The position numbers were made by a program, and so were the translations under genes. Under the pieces are notes generated by a model. It had not been told where the DNA came from. It saw nothing but the letters and a program-made list of their open reading frames with translations, and ran no database searches. A stretch of DNA of 64,000 nt. Source: Nepenthes gracilis (taxonomy: Eukaryota > Streptophyta > Magnoliopsida > Caryophyllales > Nepenthaceae). Each line of letters starts with the position of its first letter. Within the stretch, counting starts at the first letter, position 1. This document shows positions 34,821 to 47,376 of the stretch, one piece after another. The stretch lies in NCBI GenBank assembly GCA_033239525.1, contig BSYO01000025.1:5862001-5926000 (forward strand), read 5' to 3'.

Positions 34821-35790
34821 GGAAATCCTTCAACCCGGAGATCGCGACAGACTAATTACCTTCCCTACGGACCAACTCCGATGTGTTTGCATGGGGCTCA
34901 CGACATGCGGGGATATCGGCCGAAGTCATAGTCCACCAGCCGGGCCTTGACGCGAGCGAAAAACCCGTCCGTGACGGAGGAACCACTCCCGTCCCGAAGT
35001 TGGTCGCCATCGGGGAAGAAGTGAAGAGGCTCTTGGGACGCGGGATTTATCGGGAGAAGTCCAAGACCGGAGTGGCTGTCCAACGGCGTCGTCTTTGGTA
35101 AAAAAGAGAAATGGCAAGTGGCGGATGTGTGTCGACTTCACAAGCGTGAATAAGGCCTGCCCCAAAGATAGCTTTCGCTCCCAGGATTGACTAACTCGTG
35201 GACTCCACGTCCGGGCACGAACCGGCCGAGCTTCATGGACGTACTCGGGATACAACCAGATCGGATGGACCCGAGAGGACGAGGAGCACACCTCGTTCAT
35301 GACAGACCAAGGGACGTATTGCTACAAAATGATGCCCTTTGGTCTCAAGAATGCGGGCGCAACGTACCAGCGCCTCGTAAACAAGATGTTCGCAGCTCAA
35401 ATCGGGCGGAATGTGGAGGTGTACGTCGACGATATGCTCGTAAAAAGCAAGGTAGCAAGCCGCCACGTCGGCGACACAGGGACGAGACCTTCCGAGATCC
35501 TCCGACGACATGGGATGAAGCTTAACCCCGCCAAATGCGCGTTGGGTAACCTGCGGAAAATTCTTAGGCTTCATTGTATCCCAGCGCGGAATAGAAGCCA
35601 ATCCGGAGAAGATCAAGGCAATACTCGATTTGAACCCTCCGCGCACAGTAAAAGAAGTCCAGAAGCTGACAGGGCGGATAGCAGCCCTCTCACGGTTCTT
35701 GGCCAAGTCAGCTGAGAAATACTTGCCTTTCTTCAAGGCGCTAAGGGGCACCAAGTCACACAGGTTCAAATGGAGTGAAGAATGCGACGA
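34821..35790 (+). pseudogene. Reverse transcriptase of element C (frameshifted)
   Basis: Blocks in order: KWRMCVDFTSVNKACPKD-like near 35108-35170, SFMD near 35230, SFMTDQGTYCYKMMPFGLKN at 35296-35355, EVYVDDMLVKSK at 35417-35452 with YVDD intact, then FLGFIVSQRGIEANP-like near 35560-35610. Two bases are missing in the SFMDAYSGYN block (near 35240) and a C is added or lost elsewhere. Confidence 0.88.
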
Positions 35791-36650
35791 AGCATTCAGG
35801 GAATTGAAGACTTATCTTTCCAGCGCGCCGCTCCTGAGCTCACCGCGCGAAGGAGAAGATCTCTACCTCTACCTGGCAACGTCAGCTTCCGCCCTCAGCT
35901 CCGTGTTAGTGGCGGAACATGAAGGCAAGCAACAACCGGTGTACTACGTGAGCCGGGTGCTGACGGACGTAGAAACCCGTTATCCGCACGCTGAAAAGAT
36001 GGCGCTCGCACTCGTCCCATGCAAAGACGGAAGCTTCGACCTACTTCCAGTCATCGGATCGTCGTGCTAACAGACCCGGCCGTTGAGGACGATTTTTGTG
36101 GCCGAGACATCCGGCCGGCTGGTCAAGTGGGCTGTCGAGCTCGGGGAGTTCGACCTGGAGTTCCGGCCGCGACCGGCCGTGAAAGGGCAGGCCCTGGCGG
36201 ACTTCATTGTCGAAGCGGCAACGCCAGAGCAAGCAGAGGACAACAACGCGGAGAAGAAGACGGACGGAGATCCCGCCGTATGGACTCTCAACGTGGACGG
36301 ATCATCAACCAGGCGCAGCGGCCCGGAGCTGGTGTGGTGCTAAGGACGCCCAAGGCATGGAGATCACATACTCCGCACTACACCGGGCCTTCCCGGCCAC
36401 GAACAACGTTGCAGAATATGAAGCCCTCCTCGCGGGCCTGCGACTGGCGAGGGAGTGTTCCGCGCGGTCGCTGGTCGTGCGTAGTGATTCTGAGCTCGTG
36501 GTCAACCAGGTGAAAGGGAACTTGAGCCGCGAACCCACAACTAGTGAGGTATCGGCGAGAGTAAGAACCCCGATCCCTAAGTTCGGTCAATTCGAGATCG
36601 AGCATATCCCGAGATCGAGATAACGAAACGCGACCGGGCCCGACGGGGTA
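35630..36650 (+). pseudogene. RT connection and RNase H of element C (frameshifted)
   Basis: 35630-36000 is open: LTGRIAALSRFLAKSAEKYLPF, then YLYLATSASALSSVLVAEHEG and YYVSRVLTDVETRYPHAEKMA. RNase H continues with WAVELGEFDLEFRPRPAVKG, WTLNVDGSS, EYEALLAGLRLARECS and SDSELVVNQV, showing the catalytic Asp, Glu and Asp. At least three frame changes. Confidence 0.88.
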
Positions 36651-37970
36651 ACCGGGCGAGCAAAGAGCGAGGGGAGCCAGGAAGTCCTAAACGCACCCAA
36701 GATCGGCGCCGAGGACAAAGAAGTAATGCAGATCGGCACGGGAGATAATTGGATGACGCCGTACATACGGTTCTTGTCGGAGGGAACCTTACCAGAAGAC
36801 GCCAACGATGCCAAGCGGGTCAAGAAAGCGGCAGGATGGTACACGATTCTGAACGGAAGGCATGATGGGGGTACTCAGCTCCCCTCCTGAAATGTCTTAC
36901 CCCAGAGGAGGCCGACTACGCGTTGGCAGAAGTACACTTGGGGCTGTGCGGATCACACATTGGCGGGAAAAACCTAGCATTCAACGTCATGCGGCAAGGC
37001 TTCTACTGGCCCACCATGAAGCGAGACGCTATGGAGTTCGTCCGCAAGTGTGAAAGTTGCCAGGTCCACAGCAACATGACACACCAGCCGCACACCGAGC
37101 TGCACTATCTCCAGTCCCCATGGCCGTTCGCGCAATGGGGGCTCGACATACTTGGTCCGCTTCCAATGGCAGCCGGACAGAGAAAATTTCTGATCGTCGG
37201 TATCGACTATTTTACGAAATGGGTGGAAGCTGCCCCTCTCGCTAGGATCACTGAGCACAATGCGACGGAGTTCCTACGCCAAGGCATTGTTTGCCGCTTT
37301 GGGATCCCTGAGGTTGTGGTGACTGATAACGGGACCCAGTTCACTGGGAAACGCTTTACAAAGTACTGCCACAACCTCCGCATCAAGCTGGTGCACACAT
37401 CCGTGGCGCACCCGCGACCCAATGGGCAGTCGGGTTACCAACCGCGTTCTTTCGCATGGGATAAAGACCGACCGGAAGACGGGGGGGCTCTGGGTGGAGG
37501 AGCTACCATCGGTGCTATGGTCGTCCCGAACGACTACGAGGGAATCAACAAGGAAACGCCTTTCAACCTCGCCCGGGGTTGAGGCGGTGGTTCCGTGAGA
37601 AGTGGGAATGCAAGCTGCGGGTCGAACACTTCGACCCAACTACCAACGCGCAGAAGCTCGGGAGAGTCTGGACTTGCTCTCAGAAGTTCGGGATGCCGCG
37701 CGGCTCCGAACCGCCGCCTACCAGCAGCGAGTCGCGCGATACTACAACAAGCGGGTGAAAGCACGCCCGCTAGAAGTTGGAGATCTGGTCCTCCGGAGCG
37801 TAGAGGCAGCGGGAAAGACCGCGAACAGGAACAAACTCTCCCCGGGATGGGAGGGGCCGTTCTTCGTCTCCGCAATCCTCCGGAGCGGAGCGTACAAGCT
37901 ACGCGCCCAGAACGGCAAACTTGTCCCGCGGACATGGAATGCCGCCAACTTAAGGAAATATTATCAATAA
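36651..37970 (+). pseudogene. Integrase of element C (frameshifted)
   Basis: 36923-37430 is open and shows the zinc region HLGLCGSHIGGKNL...FVRKCESCQVHS, the first catalytic Asp in WGLDILGP, and the second in VTDNGTQF. The catalytic Glu is lost: the DNA after AATGGGCAG lacks two bases relative to a codon series for VEV. The last piece, 37602-37970, ends RTWNAANLRKYYQ and TAA. The DNA-joining enzyme of the element, inactive as sequenced. Confidence 0.9.
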
Positions 37971-39025
37971 TGCAACGGCGACCCAGGTAAGTCGCACGCG
38001 CATGCATCATGATGAGTGCTTGATCATGTTTCCTGTCTTTTGGTTAACATTATCACTCTTATTGTCATATTGCATATTCATTCGTGTGAGTTGATAGCAT
38101 GCATTGCACAATCAAATTAAACGACCTAGACTGCCCCTAAGTCGGGAGGACAAGCGTCCGTCCACAAAACCAGTCCTTGGCTCAGTGCCAGGCGGTCCAG
38201 AGCAGACCGTCGCGGGACTCCGTCCTCACGCTAGATGGCCTGGGGACGGCTCTACTCACCATGGCCGCGCCCAGGCCCAGCGGCCACCGGAGACTCGCCC
38301 CGTGCTAGTCGGCCGGGCGTCAGCCGTGAGCCGAGACACCGGATCAGGCGATCCATTCCAAAGGCTACGCGCCTACGGCCGTGCGGTCGGACCCATAGGC
38401 ACAGGGGCTCTTGGAGAACCCACTCTACGGCCAACAAAACCTTAGGGGCGTGCGGCGACCTTCTTGCACGAGAAGAGAGCACCTCGGTCTACAATGGTCG
38501 TGGGCTAGGACCTCAACTTGGTGTTCATAACGCTTTGAGCGGGGAGCGACACACCTCCCGCAATTATACGCGGCCAGAGGCCTAGACCCAGGAGTCCGGT
38601 TAACGCGGCCTGACCGCTGCGCTAGCCCTCGCAGAGGCTCCAGGGGCTTGGCGACGACATCCGCTTTACCGGATCGAGCTCCCCAAACGCGTGAGCTGTG
38701 ACGACATCCTCTTACGAAGGACGAGCACCACGCAAGAGGGCGCCTGTATAGGGCCTTAATCAGAGCGGCTCCAAAGGGCCCAATACTCAAACGCGAAGCA
38801 TGATCCGACAAGTAAAGCGAAGCAAAAGGCGATCTTATTGTATGATAAGGGAAGCATGGACGCGAAGCGCAAGCAAAAGCTTCTCATTTATACAAACATT
38901 ATACAAGCGACAAGCATGATACAACAACAAAAACCAAACTCGGGACTTAACGGTAATGAAGCTAATCGGCCAGCAGACTCGGCGGGCCCCGCTTCCTCGA
39001 GGAACGTCTTCAGCGCGGCCTTCTC
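37971..39025. other. 3' spacer of element C
   Basis: Non-coding region between pol and the antisense ORF. It has the conserved CGACCTAGACTGCCCCTAAG block at about 38121-38140. Repeat units of the A/B minisatellite type are not clear here, though GTCC and GCGGTCC-like pieces occur at 38170-38260. Confidence 0.5.
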
Positions 39026-40860
39026 CTACCGGCGTTTCTGGATGAAGGACGCGGCTGGGGCGTGAGGAGCCGCCGGGAGACGATCTGCGGCAAGCGGATG
39101 CCGTCCCAAAGCGAGTGTCCATCGCCGACCGCCACTCTCGAAGGAGAATGCGCCCAACCCCGCGTCCACAACTAGTCCAGCCGATCCTTTCCTCCCCCGC
39201 AGCAGTAAAGGAGGCCCCCTCAAGTGCGTGACTCTCCGCGCGGCTGCCCAACCTCCTCGGTGAGGGATGCGATCTCGAGCGAGACCGCCAAGGCAAGATG
39301 GTGCCGTCAACGATGACCCGCTCAAGGCTTCCGCGAAAAGAACCAGGTAGCACCTCGAGGGGGACCGTATCGTCGAAGCCCGTGCGGTGGAGAAGTTAAA
39401 AAGTATGACCAAGATGAGCGGCAAAGAAAGAAGTCCAGAAGGAAACAACCGTACAGAAAGCATTCGGCAGCAGGAAGCGCGCAAACCGCCTTGAAAGGCC
39501 ACCCTCTGGGGCTCCGTCTCCTCGATGCGTGAGGAGGGGCTGACCGGGAAGGATCGCAGCGCAGGAACACTCGGGGGCTCCCGCCACGAGTGCGACCCGG
39601 CTTCCCCTTCGTCGGCCTGCTCCGGAACAGCAGCAGGAGCCGTCCCAGCCTCTGAGAATACCACCAGGATCCCAGGAGGCCCGTACGCAGAGACGGGCTC
39701 AACAAGAATAGCTGGCAACGATGCAGGCCCCCTGGCCTCCAACGCCGGCTCAGGCGCTGAAACCGATGGCCTCTCAGGGCTATCCAAAACAACAACGTCC
39801 CCCGACGCCTCAGCGATACAGCCAGTAGGAAGGTCCCCAGTGGGTAGAGACTCGACCTCGCCGACTTCGTGAGCGGACGGCTCCCGCGATCGAAGTCGGC
39901 GAAGGTACGGCGATTTCCCTTTGGCGCGCGCCCCGGCAGATCTCGTCGGAGCCGAACTTCCCTTTGACCAAGAACCGACGACTCGCCTTCTCAACCTCCT
40001 TCGGTGAGGCGCTTCGCTTCCCTCAACCTTTTGAGGGCTGCCGCGTCCTCATCATTGCTCGAAGAACGCAGCAGAGAACAGCTCTCCTCCGCAGCATCGC
40101 CGGGCTGCGGATGAGTCTCCGTATCTCCAGGACCTCCCTGGACCGGCCCAGCTGCCGCCCAGCCAGCGGGAGGTCCCCATCTAGCAATCTCGAACGTGAT
40201 AGGGGAAAGGTAGTGGCCCCGTTTCTTAAAGTTCTTCTCCTCAGACTGAACGGCGGAGATCAGCTTCGAGGATTCAGCGATGTCCTCATCGGTAGGCTTG
40301 TTCCGGAAGAACTCCGAGATCGGGCCCCACCCTCTCGGAAGCTCATACTCGAAAGGCGTCTCGAGGAAGAAGAAGCGCTCCTTCCAGCCCTTAACGGAAT
40401 CAGGATTTGTGCCACGAAAGTTGAATCCTGCCCTGGGGGTGAGCGATATCCAATCCTCCGACTCCGAGGCCCGAAAAATTACCCTGGCCGCCTTCGCGTC
40501 AAAATCGCACTGGTGCATGATGGCGAAGACGCACAGAGACACCAGGTAGCGTAAGGCGTTAGGGTGAAGCCTGGCCATGGGAACTCCCAGTGTATCGACT
40601 ATTGCATGCAGCAAGCAGTGCAATGAAATACGAAGTCCTCCCTTCAGATGGTACTCATAAACTGTTATAAAGCCCTCTGGAGGGGCGTCGGCTCTATCTT
40701 GAGGACCAGGAGCAAGGGAAATCAGCTCGCCGGGAATCGCATAGTCTACCCTAAGGGAGGCAATATACGCCTCAGTCAAAATCGATCTGGTATTGCGAAC
40801 GCCATGGCGTACAGCTCTGCGGACACGGGAAGAAGAAGGGCCTTCTGTTTTCGCTGCCAT
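39026..40860 (-). pseudogene. Antisense accessory ORF of element C (Transposase_28-like)
   Basis: Start MAAKTEGPSSSRV at 40860; the first 289 codons are open. Residues 20-115 hold the Transposase_28-like domain: GFITVYEYHLKGGLRISLH and MARLHPNALRYLVSLCVF. Next comes an acidic Ser-rich stretch (LLRSSSNDEDAA), parallel to SSSSDEDD in B. After a frame change near 39991 the frame 39994-39026 continues. An intron is expected around 39365-39480 by comparison with B, D and E, but I cannot fix its ends. Not the same strand as gag-pol; function unknown. Confidence 0.75.
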
Positions 40861-41155
40861 TTGTTTTTAAGAGCTTCGAGAATGAAGGTAGAAGGAGTCA
40901 GCGGAAGGAAAGAAACGATTGGCGTCTGGTTTAAATAGACAACGCCGAACAAAGAGGCGGGAAACTGAATTGCCACCGCCGGCGGAGGTTGAGGCACGTG
41001 GCAGCATCCCAGCACACCGCAGAACTCCAATCGAGTGCCATGATGGCTAGGCGACAGGCTAGCAGACGCGTCCCTTCAGGGGATCAGCTAGCACCCGCGT
41101 TGGCGCCGCCGTATTAAATGCAGGCTCACGATAGCAGAGCCCCCAATTGACGTGC

Positions 41156-41183
<28 letters not shown>
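41156..41183 (+). repeat. 28-base A run inside element C
   Basis: A homopolymer followed by GAGGAAGAGAG. It could be the 3' tail of a small non-LTR insertion or simple slippage. Confidence 0.8.
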
Positions 41184-41188
<5 letters not shown>

Positions 41189-41509
41189 AGAGAGAAAAAC
41201 AGCCAAGAAACAGGAAAATCCGACAGGAGAAACAACACGAAAGGCAGAGTTCTCATTACGACAAAATATTTGTGTTACATGCTAACAGGAAAAAGAAGTG
41301 CTCCACAGCATCAAAGCAGCTATTGGAACCAGAGGCCAGGGTAAGAATTTTGGGCGCGGTAATCCACCAACTGACCACGAGATCGGACGCGCAAGTTGCG
41401 AGGATCTAGGACACCTGCGCGGAAGTTTGGATCCTCCAGTAAGGCCAGCCTCTGGTATACCCGGGCGGCGTCCCGTAGGGCAGGCCCCGGATCGGATCAG
41501 TCCTTCGTT

Positions 41510-41873
41510 ATGAAGCCTGACCCTAACTCGACCGCAACTCGGCGACCTCGCCTTCATGTCGCTTAAACCGCTTGAGCTCCGCTTCAAGGGCCAAGATGCG
41601 GCCTGCGCCCCACATTAGCTTCCGCTAGACGAGCGGCCCGAGCCTCGAGACTCGGCCGGGCGCCCCAAGTATGCAACGCGGAGCCCGAGCCGCTCCACTC
41701 TTCGCGGCGGAGCCATTGCGAACTTCGAGGTGTCCTCGACTCCGAGAAGGGCCGGCAACCGTGGCCTCAGAGAAGGCGCTTCCAAAGACGCCCGATCCTG
41801 AAAGAGCGGGGCCGTGAGAGCCGGATTCGGACTCGTGAGAAGAGTATTCTGAGTCACTGGGAAAGTCCGCCAT
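41510..41873 (-). pseudogene. Small antisense ORF of element C, coiled-coil-like
   Basis: Starts MADFPSDSEYSSHESES at 41873; the acidic Ser-rich N-terminus is followed by LEARAARLAEAN and, after a frame change, ILALEAELKRFKRHEGEVAEL, a heptad-like pattern ending in a stop. It resembles the coiled-coil second exon of the accessory ORF. It may be a second accessory gene or a displaced exon. No known family recognised. Confidence 0.4.
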
Positions 41874-43192
41874 TTGATTTCACAGCAGGAGATCGAGCGC
41901 AAAAGGTCAAGACAACCAGAGGACGAGTAAGTACAGAAGGGAGCCAAAAGTCGGGGGAAAACGTTTAAATAAGGTGTTTTCTCCCGAAGAGGCGGCGAAT
42001 CCGAAAAATCAGAACGCATTTAAAGCAGGGCAAATGAAGGCTTGCCGCGTGGAGAGTTCCTGAAAACTCGCACGCTCCCCAGATGAAATGAAGTCTCAAT
42101 GGCTGGCAGGCATTAAATGCGCCAGCCGTCTCAAGGGATATGACGGTTGGCAAAGACCCCACGAGCTCCTGGGAATGACACGTGGACCCTCAGGGCAATA
42201 TGCCCGGGAAATGGAAAAACGCATTCACAAAGGCAAGACAAAAGTTGAAGACAAAATGGACTACTTCTGTTATTAACAAATGCTTCCTTACAAAGTACAA
42301 GATCTACAACCATGGAGCTACGGAAAAAATAAAAGAAGGCTGCGGAACGAAGCCGGTATGCCCCCGTACCTCGCCCCAGGTGAGCCCGGCGACGGAGAGG
42401 TCGGGCTTGATTGAAGTTTTGCCGTGAATCGGGCGAAGCAAGGAGCAGCCCCCGGTGGAAGTCTCCGGCAGCCAATCCACCGCCGTCCAGGAAGCACAGA
42501 AGCCAGGCGCTCCCGAAAAGTCCGATGTCAAGCCCGACTTCCACAAGAGGGCTACTTACCTCGCACCCCTTCTATGGCCGGGTCGACCGGCCTCGGCGCA
42601 CGGGAGACTTCTCCTCCGAAAGCCGTCAGAAGCGGGAGAGGATACTCGGAGGAAGTCAAAGAATCCCGCCCAGCCGGCCAAGCCACAACCAAGAAGGAGG
42701 CGCACGACGACGGCAGAATGGCCGAGCCACTCACATTTGCAGAGAAAGCAAGCCATGAGGCTTGGATTATGACAGTGAACACCAAGAGCTCGAGCATGCG
42801 GTCGATCCACCCAATTCCTTCTCGAGTGCCCGGGGCGGGCGGGCAAACCAGGATCCTCTCATCGTCTCCACCAAAGGCTGCTAAGGCACGAGTTCAACCA
42901 GTTTGGGCACCCAGCTATTTATAGGCAAGACACGGGCTGCCCTCTCACCCAGCGCAACACGGTGTCCAGCAAACGTCTTTCAGGCGATGGCAGCGACCAG
43001 TCGGCCGACGCAACAAGGCGCGCGAATCTCGCCGGGCGAGGTGACGGGCCGCAGCAGCGCCTGAAAAGCCTGCCCTGGCCTGGGAAAGGCGCGAACTGGG
43101 AAGACGACAAAAGTGGCGCGGCACGAGGAAGGGCAGAGACCGTGGAAATGGGCCCAATGGACATGCCAGGCCCGACCACTGGCCGGCCCAGG

Positions 43193-43205
43193 CATGGGGG
43201 GCTAG
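43193..43205 (+). other. Polypurine tract of element C
   Basis: CATGGGGGGCTAG immediately before the LTR start. Its counterpart next to the element E LTR differs by one base. Confidence 0.6.
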
Positions 43206-44004
43206 TGTTGGGTCCATGTTCCGGCCCATGAGACATCGAGCCCACAAAGCAAACAAATGCCCATGAGAAAAGGAGGAGCACGCGAGAAAGTCGTATTGCC
43301 CAACGGGGAATGGTCGCGAAGTCACGCCAACGGAAACCTGCAGCGCATTAAATGCGTCGCCGGGAACAGGAGTGAAAGGCGGAAAGGCTAGCCAATAGAG
43401 GCATGGCTGGCACTACGCCAACGCCATCAGCTGCTGTCTGCAGACGGCCAACCACTCCTCTCTCAAGGAAAATCGAGCGTGATCGACAGCGCTCAGCAGC
43501 GTGCCTGACACGCTATCAGGACAGCCGGCGTGACCGGCGGTCAACGACCCAGGCAACGGGCGTCTTGGCGCCCAAGAGTCCAAACGGGAGGAGGCATATA
43601 AGCGCTCTCACCCTCCAGAGAAAAGGATTCTGGCTCTGAATTTGGATTCGAACTCTGAGAACGGTTTTCTGGTTCTGCGACCTTGCGACTAAGGGTTACC
43701 TTGGATCCCAAGCACTAGTCCAGCTTCCATAAGGCTCCAATCCTCTGAGCGGATTGGGCCAAATCGTTCTCCTTCTTCTCATCCCGTCAAGCGGGAAAGT
43801 TAGCCACTCATCGCAGTGCACCAAGGAAGCCAGGCCTTCCATCACCTGCTCACTGCATTTCTACTCATCACCACATAAGTTCTTCTTACGCATCACAGCA
43901 TTTTTACGCGCACCACCTTAGCGTGCGCATTTCCGTCAATTGCGGGAATTTGCTGACTTGAGCGTCGGAGTGGCCTTGGTGGGAGAAATCCTGCCAGACC
44001 CTTC
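43206..44004 (+). repeat. 3' LTR of element C, truncated
   Basis: Starts TGTTGGGTCC and follows the 5' LTR to GACCCTTC at about 44004, then leaves it. About 135 bp of the U5 end is missing, and the sequence that follows is the host-gene chimera. Confidence 0.85.
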
Positions 44005-44440
44005 GTTAGTGGCACCTTTGACTACATTCCCTGATTCCCAAATCGCTAAGCTACATACCACCACAACTCTGCAAAATTTTCCCTCTCCACACAGCCTTCT
44101 TCCCAATCTGCCGATTGAGAACTTGAATCTGGTAGCTTCGGTATTGGTCAGAGAATGTGGCCAGATTCTCGTTTCAATTGCAGAGGCTAACCCCAACGAA
44201 AATGAATCCCCAACGGATTCGTTTCTAGAACAGGTTCCTCGGTCACCATTTACGACTCCCACCTCCGACATTGTACCCCAAACTGCTCAAACCCTCTCCT
44301 CACATCTCCATCGCCTACCGCCTTCCAAGCACCCGGAATACGTCGACGGGATCATCGAGCCATGTGCTCCTTTTGTTGAAGCTTGTGCTGATACTTTTGG
44401 TATGGAAAAATTGGTGGAGGACAAAGTGGATACCAATTGA
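44005..44440 (+). pseudogene. Unrecognised open segment at the start of the chimera
   Basis: The frame is open for about 145 codons and reads LTTFPDSQIAKLH, then LPNLPIENLNLVASVLVREC, then RSPFTTPTSDIVPQTAQTLS and HPEYVDGIIEPCAPF. Composition and codon pattern look like a real protein, not LTR sequence. I do not recognise the family. It joins the CDC48-derived part at about 44441. Confidence 0.45.
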
Positions 44441-44872
44441 GGAAAGAAAAGAAGAGACACATTATGTATTGCTCTTCCTAATGACACCTATGATGAACCC
44501 AAGTTTATGATGAACAAGGTTGCAAAATCGAATTTGAGGGTTGGGGATGTGGTTTGTATGCATCAATGCCTTGATGTGAAAAATAGAAAGTGGGTGCACA
44601 TTCTTCCTCTTGATGATACTATCGAGGGTGATACTAGAAATCTTTTTGATACATATTTGAATCCTTACTTCCTAGTAGCTTATTGTCTAGTGCGGAAGCA
44701 AGTGCCTAAAATTTGGGAGATGGTAGAATTTCTGTTACGGCACCCACAACTTTCCAAATCAATCGGAGTTAAGCTACCAAAAGGAATTTTGCTTTACGGA
44801 CCTCCTAGATCTAGGAAGACTTTGAAAGTCTGGGGCGTTGCAACAGAAACTAGTTCTTTCTGTTCATTCGGT
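44441..44872 (+). pseudogene. CDC48: CDC48-derived fragment, part 1
   Basis: Reads [20 protein letters not shown], then [41 protein letters not shown] and [12 protein letters not shown], matching the N domain of the AAA+ ATPase CDC48/p97. It then jumps to [21 protein letters not shown] and the D1 Walker A region. Here the P-loop reads GPPRSRKT instead of GPPGSGKT, so ATP binding would fail. About 70 residues are missing between the two blocks; both ends share VRK. CDC48 is an essential ubiquitin-dependent segregase; this copy is dead. Confidence 0.88.
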
Positions 44873-45945
<1,073 letters not shown>

Positions 45946-46800
45946 GTGCTTAATTTGATTGATTTAGTTGTATCAAAGAGTTCCAAAACTGAAACAACTG
46001 GATCAGGGACGAAAGAGGGATCATACATCAACAAAAGCCTTCTAATGTTGAGCGCAATTCCTGAATATTTAGGTGATGCACCATCCCATCATTGTCATTC
46101 TGCTGGAAAGGATGATAAATTAGATGATTTCAGGGATAATTCTCTACTTAGAGAACCGGAGAATGAAAAAGAATCCCCTCCTCTACTGCTGTTGATGCCT
46201 CCGGTGATTGGAGACAAACTAGATCTTCTAACAAATGGAATGATCAATTCTCTCCTATCGGCAGAACAGTGTCAGAACCAAATCAAGCTAGTGAACTCAT
46301 TGTTGGTTTGACAATTCAAACAAATGGCATGGTGCAGTAGACAATTATGCGATTGATGACTCAATGTAACGAAAAAGGCTTTGAGTTATTGATAAAAACA
46401 GCAGACAGTTGTATTCTTCAGGAACAACTTTAAAATAACTGTGCAGAGAACGAAGCCTTGTAGGGGAGAATACAAGCTCCAGAGCAGCAACATTCTTCAC
46501 CCATACAAGGAGCATATTGAGGACTTGAAAACAAAAGTGGAATCTTAGGAGGTTGAAAATGAAAAACCGAAGCTGCAACATGTCCAGCTTTTGGAGGAAA
46601 ATAGCGGGTTACGTGAGCAGAACCAAAAACTATCTGAAGAAGCCCCTTATGCAAATGTACTGGCTTCTGCCGCTGCTGTTGAAATTAAGAATTTGGTGGG
46701 CAAAGTTATTAAGCTTTCACTTCAGAATGCAAAAATAGAGAACAAATTACAAACTGCTCGTGACTTGGCTCAATCAGAAAGAATCTAGCATGCAACTTAC
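45946..46800 (+). pseudogene. KIN-7 kinesin fragment fused to the FKBP part
   Basis: Begins LNLIDLVVSKSSKTETTG and KEGSYINKSLLML, the kinesin switch II region in which DLAGSE has become DLVVSK. It then skips to DDKLDDFRDNSLLREPENEKES and, in other frames, to the coiled coil: SGLREQNQKLSEEAPYAN, VLASAAAVEIKNLVGKVIKL, SLQNAKIENKLQTARDLAQS. This matches the C-terminal region of plant KIN-7D/MKRP-type kinesins. Several stops and frame changes. No introns visible. Confidence 0.85.
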
Positions 46801-47376
46801 GGGTGAAGTCACAAATTGGAACATATTACGATCCAAAGGAAAGGCCGATCAGGGCAGCAATAACAGTTACCAAGGCTTTTCTTTGTTCAACCTTGAGGAC
46901 AAGGTTTTTTGGATGGGGAGGGTAACGTTATATGCTTGGTTGATACAATTTGTGAAGAGTCATCGATTAAACGATGATGCGCTGAAGTACTAGGACAACC
47001 CGGCATCCTCACACATATCGAGACTATACTCTGCAAGAGTTGCCTATACTTTATATTTTCCTTGTCATGTGCATTTTTGTTTTCTGTTTTGCTTGGTGCT
47101 GGCCACAGGCTCTGACCCATAATTAGTTAGGCTTGCCTGTGCCTTTATAATGCTGTGTAAGCTGTAGTACAAGGAGAAAATATAATATCAATTCTCCTCT
47201 CTCTCGCTCTCTGTATTCCCTTCCCCTTTGCCACTCTCGAATTTTCCCTTCCCTCTCTTTCACTATCTTTCTTTTCCTCGGCTGAACTCCCCTCCCCCTT
47301 ACTCTCTAGATTTCTCTTTGCATTTTCATTCTCTGTTCATCTTAAACGCTACAATCGTCAGTGCCATCCACTATGA
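46801..47376 (+). mobile_element. 3' tail of another LTR element (pol end and LTR-like sequence)
   Basis: 46870-46925 reads FNLEDKVF or, in the other frame, TLRTRFFGWGG, a phrase common at the pol end and polypurine tract of plant LTR elements, followed by GGATGGGGAGGG. Then come a TATA-like TTTATATT (near 47047), a GTAAGCTGTAGTACAAGG stretch and a C/T-rich leader at 47190-47340. LTR edges cannot be fixed. It is directly behind the chimera and may be the 3' end of the element that carried it. Confidence 0.4.

Larger units (their letters stand above)
40861..43205. other. 3' region of element C between accessory ORF and 3' LTR
   Basis: 2.3 kb, much longer than the 573 bp at the same place in element E. 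It contains a 28-A run (41156-41183), a small antisense ORF (about 41510-41873) and no other coding I can support. The last bases before the LTR, CATGGGGGGCTAG, are the polypurine tract; element E has CATGGGAGGCTAG there. Confidence 0.6.
31524..44004 (+). mobile_element. Element C: Tat/Retand-like Ty3/gypsy retrotransposon with antisense accessory ORF
   Basis: Two closely similar LTRs (31524-32458 and 43206-44004) enclose PBS, gag, PR, RT, RNase H and IN on plus, a spacer, and an accessory ORF on minus. It is GC-rich compared with its surroundings. Disruption is mostly by one- or two-base indels rather than stop codons, unlike element A. The element is about 12.5 kb. The 3' LTR lacks about its last 135 bp and runs into the CDC48 chimera. 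The antisense accessory ORF is like those described for Retand-type elements. Confidence 0.9.

Noticed and set aside
42131..43325. Open frames near the 3' end of element C
   Set aside because: GC-rich and overlapping on both strands, with no shared block in the other elements.
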